Below are positions 56,392-64,000 of a stretch of 64,000 nucleotides of DNA, in pieces. The stretch is from NCBI GenBank assembly GCA_017887325.1, contig JAGHIE010000020.1, positions 62,001 through 126,000 of the forward strand, read 5' to 3'. Source of the stretch: Oscillospiraceae bacterium (GTDB lineage Bacteria; Bacillota; Clostridia; Oscillospirales; Ruminococcaceae). Below the pieces are notes generated by a model. That model was not told where the DNA came from, did not search any database, and saw nothing but the letters and a program-made list of their open reading frames with translations. Position 1 is the first letter of the stretch. Every line of letters begins with the position of its first letter. The translations under genes were made by a program, and so were the position numbers.

Positions 56392-58131
56392 TTATTTATC
56401 AGTTTTTAAAGCCTCCATTTTTGCGTTTTTAAATATTTCTAGATTTCCTTTATCCCATTCTAGGCATTTATCATAACCTAAACCTTTCATTTCTTTTACC
56501 ATATCATCCCAAATTTTATCAAATTCATCTCTATCGCTAGCAAAAACCATTTTCCAAGAAGCATTAATTAAAGATTCTTGTACTGAAGCTCTTGTTGTAG
56601 CTATATCAGATGGTTCTTTCGGAATATCAAGCATTGCCCCTGGAGATAATTCAATTAATTCGTTATTCAACAAATATTCTTTTGGATTATTAACTCCATA
56701 TCTAGCTGTCCAATTTTCATCTAATTTTGTACGATTTTCTTCAATAATACTTGACCAGAAGTCATAGTTGTATGGTTCTCCTGTTTCTGGATTTGGTGAA
56801 CCTGTTTGTTGAATAATAGTACTTGTTTGTATATATCCTTTTACAAAGTTACCACTACCTAATTGTGAAGGTGTTTCATATTCACTTAATTGTGCTAAAT
56901 ATTTTTTACCTTCTTCTGTAGGTGTAGGTTTTCCATCAACAGTATCCCATAAAACACCTTTTGGTCCCATACAACCTTCATAACAAGTTGTATTTTCAGG
57001 TGATGCATACCAATCTAAAAATTCCATTACTCTGTCAACATCATCACATTTTGAGCCTACACCAACTACATTTCCATCTGTTCCATATGGATTGTGTCCA
57101 TTTGTCCAATATTTACATTCTTCAACTGGAACAAATGCAAATCCTATACCTTGGTTTTCCTTTTCGTGGGTGTTAAAGTGTGTTATACTTGCCCAAGGCC
57201 ATGGTGCATATAAAACAGACCCATTTTTTACTTTTGCAGTATAATCATCCCATGTTTGTGAACTTGAATCTGGGTCTACTAATCCCATTTGATTTGCTGT
57301 GAATAAAATTTCTAATGCTCTGTAATAAGCTCCTGATTTATCTATAACTTCTACTGATTTTGTTCCATCACCATTTTTCAAATAAAAACCGGTATTATCC
57401 ATGTTATATCCTAACTGATTTACCAAACAGTTAGCCATTTTCATATATCCACCGTCCCAATCTTTAAAGAATGAGAAACCATATGTTTTAGCACCTGATT
57501 CAGTAGTTGGATATTTCTCTTGCATTTTTTTCAATGCGTCTAATAAATCTTCATATGTTTTTAACTCTGGAGCACCTATTTCTGAGAAAATATCAAATCT
57601 TAAATATGGAGCATCTTCTGGTTCTATTCCATAAAAATATGGTGTAGAAGCTGTTTCAGTAGAACATTGTGTAGGAATACCATACACCTTATCAGTATCC
57701 AAATATCCTTTTAAAGCATCTATTGCCAAATCAAAATTCTTTAAATATTTGCTATTTGGAATATATGAAGAAATATCTTGCACCAAATTTGCTTGAACAC
57801 AATCTCTCATATCATCTTTACTTACAACAACAATATCTCCTAAATCTCCTGCTGCTGATCTAGTTTGGTATAAAGTTTTTCCCCCACCTGCTACATTAGG
57901 TGCTATAATATTAAGCTCAATATTAAACTTTTCTTTGATTAAATCTCCATACCAACCTTCTTGTTTACCCATGTAATTACCTGGTCCTGAAAAGAAATCT
58001 AAAGTTAATAATTCTGATTTATCAGAAGATTTTTTTCCTTCATTTGAACTATCACTGCCACAACCTGTCATTGCAAGCATTGCTACCAAAGCAAGTATTC
58101 CTGCTTTTTTTAAAAAAGTACCCTTTTTCAT
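56392..58131 (-). CDS. Extracellular solute-binding lipoprotein (second of a tandem pair)
   Basis: 579 aa. A lipoprotein signal with lipobox MTGC (Cys near residue 24) is followed by a Ser/Lys linker and a family 1 (LplA/YtcQ-type) oligosaccharide-binding protein: LTLDFFSGPGNYMGKQEGWY, SGAKTYGFSFFKDWDGGYMK. It captures oligosaccharides outside the membrane for the two permeases. It is a clear paralogue of the adjacent gene, 2 nt away, with a nearly identical central block. No ATPase gene is encoded here; such importers use a shared MsmX-type ATPase. Confidence 0.92.
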   Translation of the reverse strand: MKKGTFLKKAGILALVAMLAMTGCGSDSSNEGKKSSDKSELLTLDFFSGPGNYMGKQEGWYGDLIKEKFNIELNIIAPNVAGGGKTLYQTRSAAGDLGDIVVVSKDDMRDCVQANLVQDISSYIPNSKYLKNFDLAIDALKGYLDTDKVYGIPTQCSTETASTPYFYGIEPEDAPYLRFDIFSEIGAPELKTYEDLLDALKKMQEKYPTTESGAKTYGFSFFKDWDGGYMKMANCLVNQLGYNMDNTGFYLKNGDGTKSVEVIDKSGAYYRALEILFTANQMGLVDPDSSSQTWDDYTAKVKNGSVLYAPWPWASITHFNTHEKENQGIGFAFVPVEECKYWTNGHNPYGTDGNVVGVGSKCDDVDRVMEFLDWYASPENTTCYEGCMGPKGVLWDTVDGKPTPTEEGKKYLAQLSEYETPSQLGSGNFVKGYIQTSTIIQQTGSPNPETGEPYNYDFWSSIIEENRTKLDENWTARYGVNNPKEYLLNNELIELSPGAMLDIPKEPSDIATTRASVQESLINASWKMVFASDRDEFDKIWDDMVKEMKGLGYDKCLEWDKGNLEIFKNAKMEALKTDK

Positions 58132-58133
58132 TA

Positions 58134-59864
58134 TTATTCCTCCGCTTTAGATTTAGCGTCTTTAAATATGTCTAAATTTTGTTTATCAAATTCTAAACAT
58201 TTATCATAACCTAAACCTTTCATCTCTTCTACCATTTCATCCCATAATTTATTAAATTCTTCTTCATTATTAGCAAAAACCATTTTCCATGATGAATTAA
58301 TTAATGTTTCTTGTACTGAAGCTCTTGTTGTAGCTATATCTGATGGATCTTGAACAGTTTTCATTAATGCCCCTGGAGATACTTCAAATTTATCATTTTC
58401 CACTAAATATTCTTTAGCATTTTTACTTCCGTATCTTTCTGTCCATTCATCATCAAGCTTAGTTCTTTTTCCTTCTATAACGCTAGACCAACCATCATAT
58501 ACAAAAGATTCACCAGTTGCTGGATCAATATCTCTTGTTGATTGAATTGTTGCGTTAGTCATCATTCTACCTTTATCAAATTGACCTCCACCAATTTCTT
58601 CTGAAGCCATAAAATTAAATGGATCTGCTAAATATTTTTCCCCTTCTTCTGTAGGAACTGGTTTTCCATCTTTAATATCCCATAAATATCCTTGTGGTCC
58701 TAAACCACCTTCGTAACCATATGTATTTTCAGGTGATGAATACCAATCTACAAATTCAAATACTCTATCAATATCATCTGCTTTAGAACCTATACCTAAA
58801 ACATTTCCATCACTTCCATAAGGATTACAACCTTCAACATAGTAATTTGCCTCATCAATAGGAACAAATGCATAACCTACCCCATTATTTTCTTTTTCAG
58901 GTGTATTGTAATGAGTAACACTTGCCCAATACCATGGCGCATATAAAACAGAACCATCTTTAACTTTAGCTGTATAATCGTCCCATGTTTGTGAACTTGA
59001 ATCTGGATCGACTAATCCCATTTGGTTTGCTTTAAATAAAATTTGTAAAGCTCTGTAATATGGTCCATCTTTATCAGTAGCTTCATAAACTTGACTTGCA
59101 TCACCATTTTTTATGTAAAATCCTGTATTATCCATGTTATATCCTAATTGGTTTAATAAGCAATTAGCCATTTTCATGTATCCGCCGTCCCAATCTTTAA
59201 AGAATGAAAAACCATATGTCTTTGCACCTGATTCAGTAGTTGGATATTTTTCTTGCATTTTTTTCAACGCATCTAATAAATCTTCATATGTTTTTAATTC
59301 TGGTGCTCCAATATCTGAAAAAACATCAAATCTTAAATAACTAGCATCTAATGGATCAACCCCTGCTATATCAGGTTCTGATGAATCTCTTGTTGAACAC
59401 CAAGTAGGAACTCCGTATACTTTATCAGTTTCTAAATATTCTTTTAAACCATTAATACCTTTATCAAATTTTTTCAAATATTCAGCTTCTTCTACTTGAT
59501 CACTAATATCTGCTATTAATCCTGATTTAACACAGTCTCTAAATTTTTCACGACTTACTACTATGATATCTCCTAAATCTCCTGCTGCAGAACGAGTTTG
59601 ATATAGGGAATCTCCACCACCTGCAACATTTGGAGATATAATATTAAGTTCAATATTAAATTTATCTTTTATTAATTTTGCATACCAGCCTTCTTGTTTT
59701 CCCATAAAGTTACCAGGACCTGAAAAAAAGTCTAGTGTTAAAACTTCTGATTTATCGGAAGTTTTGTTGTTTGCATCTTTTTGAGTTTTACCACATCCAG
59801 TCATTGTTATTAATGCTGCTAATGCAATAATACCTGTGCTTTTTAATAATTTTCCTTTTTTCAT
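58134..59864 (-). CDS. Extracellular solute-binding lipoprotein (first of a tandem pair)
   Basis: 576 aa with lipobox MTGC and the same architecture as its neighbour. The two share their first ~90 mature residues and a block around 190-270 almost identically, but differ strongly at about 130-175 and 400-470 (ECWT- versus VEGC-type loops). Divergence in patches within a duplicated receptor suggests different ligands for one permease pair. Located 29 nt downstream of the LplC-type permease. Confidence 0.92.
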   Translation of the reverse strand: MKKGKLLKSTGIIALAALITMTGCGKTQKDANNKTSDKSEVLTLDFFSGPGNFMGKQEGWYAKLIKDKFNIELNIISPNVAGGGDSLYQTRSAAGDLGDIIVVSREKFRDCVKSGLIADISDQVEEAEYLKKFDKGINGLKEYLETDKVYGVPTWCSTRDSSEPDIAGVDPLDASYLRFDVFSDIGAPELKTYEDLLDALKKMQEKYPTTESGAKTYGFSFFKDWDGGYMKMANCLLNQLGYNMDNTGFYIKNGDASQVYEATDKDGPYYRALQILFKANQMGLVDPDSSSQTWDDYTAKVKDGSVLYAPWYWASVTHYNTPEKENNGVGYAFVPIDEANYYVEGCNPYGSDGNVLGIGSKADDIDRVFEFVDWYSSPENTYGYEGGLGPQGYLWDIKDGKPVPTEEGEKYLADPFNFMASEEIGGGQFDKGRMMTNATIQSTRDIDPATGESFVYDGWSSVIEGKRTKLDDEWTERYGSKNAKEYLVENDKFEVSPGALMKTVQDPSDIATTRASVQETLINSSWKMVFANNEEEFNKLWDEMVEEMKGLGYDKCLEFDKQNLDIFKDAKSKAEE

Positions 59865-59893
59865 ACTAATTTCCTCCTAGATAATTATAATAT

Positions 59894-60787
59894 TTAACCT
59901 TTTACTGCTCCAATCATTATGCCTTTTACAAAGAATCTTTGGAACAATGGATATACCATTAATATAGGAAGAGCAACAACGATTGATACTGTAAATTGAA
60001 TAGAACGAGTAGTTTGTTGTGTTGCTAAACTTCCTACCATACCACTCATTGACTGACTATTTTTTATAGAAGCAGCTAATGAACTAGCTTGATTAATGTA
60101 TTTATACAATACATACTGTAATGTATAATACTTTTCATCTGTCATCAAAATTAATGTATCTTGGAATGCATTCCATTGGCTAACAGCTGAAAAAATTGCT
60201 ACAGTCGCTAAAATAGGAACAGATATCGGTAAAATTATTGAAAAGAACATTCTTAATGTACCTGCACCATCTAATTTAGCAGATTCTTGTAGTTCATATG
60301 GTGTAGATTCTACATATGTTTTAACTAATATAATATTAAACGGTGTTACAAATGCAGGAATAATATAAGCCCAAAAATTATTTGTAAGTCCTAAATTCTT
60401 CATTGTTATAAACCAAGGAATTAAACCTGCACTGACATACATTGTAATTATAGTATATCTATACCAAAATTTTCTAGCCCACATTTCTTTTTGAGTAAAC
60501 ATAAAACCCAAAAATGCTGAACCAAAAACTGTTGCTGCTGTACCTAAAACGGTTCTTGCTACTGAAATAAATGCTGAATGCCATAAACCTGAAAGTTTAA
60601 AAACTTCTTTAAAGTTAGTAAAGTGTATATCCTTTGGTAAAAATATTATTTTTCCAGCTTGACTTAATTCATTAGAACTAATTGCATTAATGAATAAGTA
60701 ATAAAAAGGAAATATACAAATTAAAGTAAATATAGAAAAAACTATATATATAATTATGTCTGTTATTGTTAATTTCTTTTTATGCAT
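59894..60787 (-). CDS. ABC sugar permease, LplC/YtcP type
   Basis: 297 aa, six hydrophobic segments. The EAA-type loop with conserved Gly is in LQESAKLDGAGTLRMFFSII, which contacts the ATPase. C-terminal RFFVKGIMIGAVKG is typical of LplC/YtcP proteins. It forms the membrane channel with the adjacent LplB-type permease, 11 nt upstream, for polysaccharide-derived oligosaccharides. Confidence 0.93.
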   Translation of the reverse strand: MHKKKLTITDIIIYIVFSIFTLICIFPFYYLFINAISSNELSQAGKIIFLPKDIHFTNFKEVFKLSGLWHSAFISVARTVLGTAATVFGSAFLGFMFTQKEMWARKFWYRYTIITMYVSAGLIPWFITMKNLGLTNNFWAYIIPAFVTPFNIILVKTYVESTPYELQESAKLDGAGTLRMFFSIILPISVPILATVAIFSAVSQWNAFQDTLILMTDEKYYTLQYVLYKYINQASSLAASIKNSQSMSGMVGSLATQQTTRSIQFTVSIVVALPILMVYPLFQRFFVKGIMIGAVKG

Positions 60788-60798
60788 AACATTCTCCC

Positions 60799-61746
60799 CT
60801 ATACGATAGATTCTCCACGAACAGCTTTTGAAAACCTATTTACTGAGAATAATAAAATTACACTAACAAAAGTTTTCAAAATACTTATAGCAGTTGCTAA
60901 AGAGTAACTTCCTGATTTCATAGCTAAATTATATACATATAAATCTAATACTTGAATGTGATCTGAGTTAAATGCATTTTGGAATAGGAAATATTGTTCC
61001 ATACCATTATTTAAAAAGTTAGCTATGCTCAATAACAACAATACAAAATATGTAGGAAGTAATCCAGGTATTGTAATATGCCAAATTATTTTAAATCTAC
61101 CAGCACCATCTACTCTTGCTGCTTCATATAAACCTTGGTCAATTCCACCTAAAGCAGCTAGATACATAATAGCACTCCAACCTAAACCTTTCCATGTATT
61201 CCATGCCCACATTGATAACCATGTTCCTGATTCTTGTTCTAAAAATTGTATTGGTTCTGTTATCAATCCAAGGTTCATTAAAATATTATTCATAGCTCCT
61301 GAACTTGAGAAAATTGAGTATGCCATAAAATAAACTAAAACCCAACTTATAAAGTTTGGTGTTGTTGTAAATGTTTGAACAATCTTTTGGAATTTAGAAC
61401 TTCTACATTCTGCCAAAAATATTGCAAACACCATTGGAAGCCATGAAGTAAGAATTCCTAATCCACTCATAACAAAAGTGTTTCTTAAAATCCCTAAAAG
61501 TTGTTGCACTTTTACTGGTGAGTCAACCATAGACTTAAACCATTGTAACCCAACAAAGTCACAATCTTTTAAAGCTAATGGAGGTCTGTAATCAAAAAAT
61601 GCATAAATCCATCCATATAAAGGATAATAACTAAAAATAAATAATAAAATCATAAAAGGTAAAATATACAGGAATAATTTCATCCTTTCGAATTTCTTAT
61701 TTAATCTTGTAGTCTTTTTGTTCATTTTGCTCAAAGTCATATTCAC
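60799..61746 (-). CDS. ABC sugar permease, LplB type
   Basis: 315 aa, six transmembrane segments (FLYILPFMILLFIFSYYPLY first). The EAA loop is LYEAARVDGAGRFKIIWHIT. First gene of the large carbohydrate operon, with AAAGGAGATG before the start and the divergent histidine kinase gene upstream, so expression from this point is the likely target of that regulator. Confidence 0.93.
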   Translation of the reverse strand: MNMTLSKMNKKTTRLNKKFERMKLFLYILPFMILLFIFSYYPLYGWIYAFFDYRPPLALKDCDFVGLQWFKSMVDSPVKVQQLLGILRNTFVMSGLGILTSWLPMVFAIFLAECRSSKFQKIVQTFTTTPNFISWVLVYFMAYSIFSSSGAMNNILMNLGLITEPIQFLEQESGTWLSMWAWNTWKGLGWSAIMYLAALGGIDQGLYEAARVDGAGRFKIIWHITIPGLLPTYFVLLLLSIANFLNNGMEQYFLFQNAFNSDHIQVLDLYVYNLAMKSGSYSLATAISILKTFVSVILLFSVNRFSKAVRGESIV

Positions 61747-61771
61747 ATCTCCTTTGAATTTGTTTGATATT

Positions 61772-61800
61772 AGTATATATCATGAACAAATTGTTATAAA
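61772..61800 (-). promoter_or_regulatory. Putative promoter of the carbohydrate operon
   Basis: Minus-strand TTTATA (61795-61800), 17 nt, TATACT (61772-61777), about 26 nt upstream of the permease start. The weak -35 suits an activator-dependent promoter. I see no clear catabolite-responsive element here. Confidence 0.35.
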
Positions 61801-61925
61801 CCCTATTTTTTTTACATCGATATAGAAAAAATTAGTGATATTAAACTGTAATTTTTTTATGCATAAAAATACAGTAGATAAAATCGTATGCTTTTTGTGC
61901 AATATTTCTAATATTTTTTAAATAC

Positions 61926-61954
61926 TTGACAAAAATAAATATTTTATCAATAAT
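61926..61954 (+). promoter_or_regulatory. Putative promoter of the two-component genes
   Basis: Consensus TTGACA at 61926-61931, a 17-nt spacer and AATAAT at 61949-61954, 35 nt upstream of the histidine kinase ATG. The strong -35 suggests constitutive low-level expression of the sensor. Confidence 0.5.
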
Positions 61955-61988
61955 TATACTGACAAAACTAAACAAAGGACAGATTAGA

Positions 61989-63809
61989 ATGAAGCATTTA
62001 TTTCATATATTTGACAACTTTAAAACAAGAAAAAAATTACTTATTATATACATATTATTCGGTCTTATTCCTTTTTTCTGTCTTGCAACCTATTCAACAT
62101 ATAAATCTTACTCATCTATTATTTCTGAATATCAACAAGTTCTTAAAACAGAAAATCATAGAATAAAAAATGTTTTTTTTGAAGTAATGTACTTGTTCAC
62201 TAACTTTTCAAAACAAATACAAAGAGATAACGAATTAGAAACTCTTTTAACCTATAACTATAATAATGACGAAGAACTATATAAAACTTATAGAAATTAT
62301 ACTAATCTGGATACTATCAAAAAAAATTTTAGTGAAGTAGCAGATATACACATATATTATGAAAACTCTACAATGAAACCAAGTGGATATTTTTATGAAA
62401 CAACACCTGAAATAAAAGAATATGAATGGTATAAAAATATACATAAATCACCAAGTCAAATAACATGGTTTTATAATACAGATATTAGTAAATTTGGAAA
62501 ATTGCACTTAGGAAAAATGATAAACTTAACCGGAAATAAAAGTGCAACATTAATTATTACTGTAAGTGATTATTTTTTAAATTATATAAATCAAGAATCT
62601 GAAATTTCTTCTGTTTTCGTGTTAGATGATCAAACTATATTCTTTTCTAATTCAGACGAAATTAATACAACATCATTTTCTAAATTACCTTTATCAAAAA
62701 ATTTTGAGTTAGAAAAAAATATTATTAATTCTGATGATATAAATAAGTATTTAGTGTATGCTTCTCAATGTAGAGGAATTTCTAGTGATAATTATTTTCA
62801 ACTTATTTCAATAAATTCAAGTGCTGTTAATAATGCTATCAAAACATCTTTTGAGTATGGTATTTGGATGATTTGCAGTGTTGTTATTCCATTAATTGCA
62901 ATATTACTATTTGTTAGTCATTTTAATAAACGTATTCTAATACTTAAAAATCAAATGGAAAATATTACATCAGAAAATTACAATATACTTTCTTGGACAG
63001 AAAGTAACGATGAATTAGGTGTTTTATTTAAACAAATGATAAAAACAATAACATCTATCAAAGAATTAAATGAAACAATTTATCATGAGAAATTAGAAAA
63101 AGAAAACTTAAAATTATTGCATAATCAAATGAAATACGAAACACTTACCAATCAGATAAATCCTCATTTTATATTTAATTCATTAGAAACTATTCGAATG
63201 AAAGCCGAAGAAAATGATGATTATGAAGTTTCTTATATATCAGAACTTTTAGGACAATTATTACAATATTCTCTTCATATTAGAAATGGACAAACATCTC
63301 TTTCAAAAGAACTATTATATGCTGAAAAATATTTATGTTTTCAAAAAATAAGATTTAATAATAGATTTTCTTATGAATTCGATATCAAAAATATAGACAC
63401 AGAAAAATATGCAATACTTCCTATGTTATTACAACCAATTATAGAAAACTCAATAAAACATGGTTTTGAAAACCAACCTGAGTATTGTTATATTAAAATA
63501 AGTGTTTTTAAAGATCAAAAATTTTTGTATATTTCTGTATACGATAACGGAGTTGGTATGAATAACGACATTTTACAAAAACAATTATATCGCTTAAGAA
63601 ACTCTTTTATAGATGATTCCAAACCCGAAAATGACGATAGAATACATATCGGATTGTCAAATATATACCATCGCATAAAGATTTTTTATGGTGAAGAATA
63701 TACTGTAAACCTAGATTCTGAACCTATGCATGGAACAACAGTAACTCTTTGTTTACCAGCTAACAATCCTATTGATAATGTAAAAAAAGGAGATAACAAC
63801 AATGTATAA
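61989..63809 (+). CDS. YesM-type sensor histidine kinase
   Basis: 606 aa from the ATG at 61989 (MKHLFHIFDNFKTRKKLLI), behind AAAGGACAG; the upstream ATA-rich frame start is not credible and overlaps the promoter. Two transmembrane helices (about residues 18-38 and 285-308) flank an extracytoplasmic sensor domain; then HAMP-like NQMENITSENY. The His_kinase domain has TNQINPHFIFNSLETIRMKA (phospho-His) and the ATPase motifs LLQPIIENSIKHGF and YDNGVGM. It probably senses oligosaccharides or the binding proteins. Its stop overlaps the response regulator start by 8 nt. Confidence 0.93.
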   Translation: MKHLFHIFDNFKTRKKLLIIYILFGLIPFFCLATYSTYKSYSSIISEYQQVLKTENHRIKNVFFEVMYLFTNFSKQIQRDNELETLLTYNYNNDEELYKTYRNYTNLDTIKKNFSEVADIHIYYENSTMKPSGYFYETTPEIKEYEWYKNIHKSPSQITWFYNTDISKFGKLHLGKMINLTGNKSATLIITVSDYFLNYINQESEISSVFVLDDQTIFFSNSDEINTTSFSKLPLSKNFELEKNIINSDDINKYLVYASQCRGISSDNYFQLISINSSAVNNAIKTSFEYGIWMICSVVIPLIAILLFVSHFNKRILILKNQMENITSENYNILSWTESNDELGVLFKQMIKTITSIKELNETIYHEKLEKENLKLLHNQMKYETLTNQINPHFIFNSLETIRMKAEENDDYEVSYISELLGQLLQYSLHIRNGQTSLSKELLYAEKYLCFQKIRFNNRFSYEFDIKNIDTEKYAILPMLLQPIIENSIKHGFENQPEYCYIKISVFKDQKFLYISVYDNGVGMNNDILQKQLYRLRNSFIDDSKPENDDRIHIGLSNIYHRIKIFYGEEYTVNLDSEPMHGTTVTLCLPANNPIDNVKKGDNNNV

Positions 63810-64000
63810 AGTTTTAATTATTGATGATGAAATTACTATTAGAAAAGGATTAAGAAAAGTTATTGACTGGGAATATTATGGATTTCAAGTTTTTGCAGAA
63901 GCATCTACAGCTGAAGAAGGGTTATTAATTATAAACAAACTTTCCCCTGACTTAGTAATGTTAGATATGAAACTCTCTCAAAGTACTGGAATAGATTTTG
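63802..64000 (+). CDS. YesN-type response regulator, truncated by window end
   Basis: The first 66 codons are visible: VLIIDDEITIRKGL carries the acidic pair and SPDLVMLDMKLSQSTGIDF the phospho-acceptor Asp. YesM partners normally end in an AraC-type DNA-binding domain, which would lie beyond the window. ATG follows AAAGGAGATAACAACA. It is the expected activator of the divergent carbohydrate operon. Confidence 0.9.
   Translation, partial: MYKVLIIDDEITIRKGLRKVIDWEYYGFQVFAEASTAEEGLLIINKLSPDLVMLDMKLSQSTGIDF

Overview
The window is very AT-rich DNA with tightly packed operons, strong Shine-Dalgarno sites and rho-independent terminators. Its proteins (YesM/YesN-type two-component system, LplB/LplC-type permeases, TnpV/TnpW-like transposon proteins, non-secreted glycosidases) point to a low-GC anaerobic Firmicute, most likely a plant-polysaccharide-degrading Clostridia (gut or rumen Lachnospiraceae-like). 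This placement is inferred from gene content.

Layout. (1) 840-14254, minus strand: a compact nine-gene operon with a good promoter at 14311-14339. In transcription order it encodes a 1686-aa DUF4011-type superfamily 1 helicase with a Vsr-like nuclease domain, a detached DUF3320-like winged-helix protein, a Ser/Thr kinase, a coiled-coil protein, a double zinc-ribbon/FHA protein, a NrdG-like radical SAM protein, a ClpA/B-like AAA+ ATPase with a degenerate second AAA domain, a PP2C phosphatase and a DUF4236 protein. Kinase, FHA reader and phosphatase form a complete phospho-signalling circuit coupled to a helicase-nuclease and an unfoldase. This is the best candidate for a little-described system, probably anti-phage or anti-plasmid. 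(2) 14.6-29 kb: a gene remnant, a tiny HTH ORF, a GmrSD-like DUF262/DUF1524 enzyme, and a type I restriction-modification operon (AbiH-like protein, HsdM, HsdS, a membrane-anchored protein, HsdR, an 817-aa membrane protein and a frameshifted small gene). (3) 29.3-36.6 kb: a graveyard of mobile-element pieces (TnpW-like ORF, ATPase pseudogene with a stop in its P-loop, TnpV pseudogene, two rRNA-methyltransferase tails, a CwlD-like fragment). It also carries two intact cargo units: a SLOG protein plus methyltransferase divergent from an XRE repressor over three palindromic operators, and a reverse transcriptase with a 359-aa partner lying between the two methyltransferase tails.

(4) 36.65-61.75 kb, minus strand: a hemicellulose/pectin utilisation locus. 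Two permeases and two paralogous lipoprotein binding proteins import oligosaccharides. A hairpin then separates these from enzymes with no visible signal peptides: a GH-A-like hydrolase, two GH28, an alpha-galactosidase, GH130 mannosyl-glucose phosphorylase, GH30, ROK sugar kinase, two cupin-type sugar-phosphate isomerases, GH2 beta-mannosidase, FGGY kinase, AraD, GH43, GH51 and GH1. The logic is intracellular breakdown of galactomannan, arabinoxylan and pectic fragments, with hexoses entering as sugar phosphates and pentoses through the ribulose-5-phosphate route. (5) 61.99 kb to the end, plus strand: a divergent YesM-type histidine kinase and the start of a YesN-type response regulator, probably the regulators of the locus.

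All functional calls come from reading motifs and remembered family features; no database search was possible.
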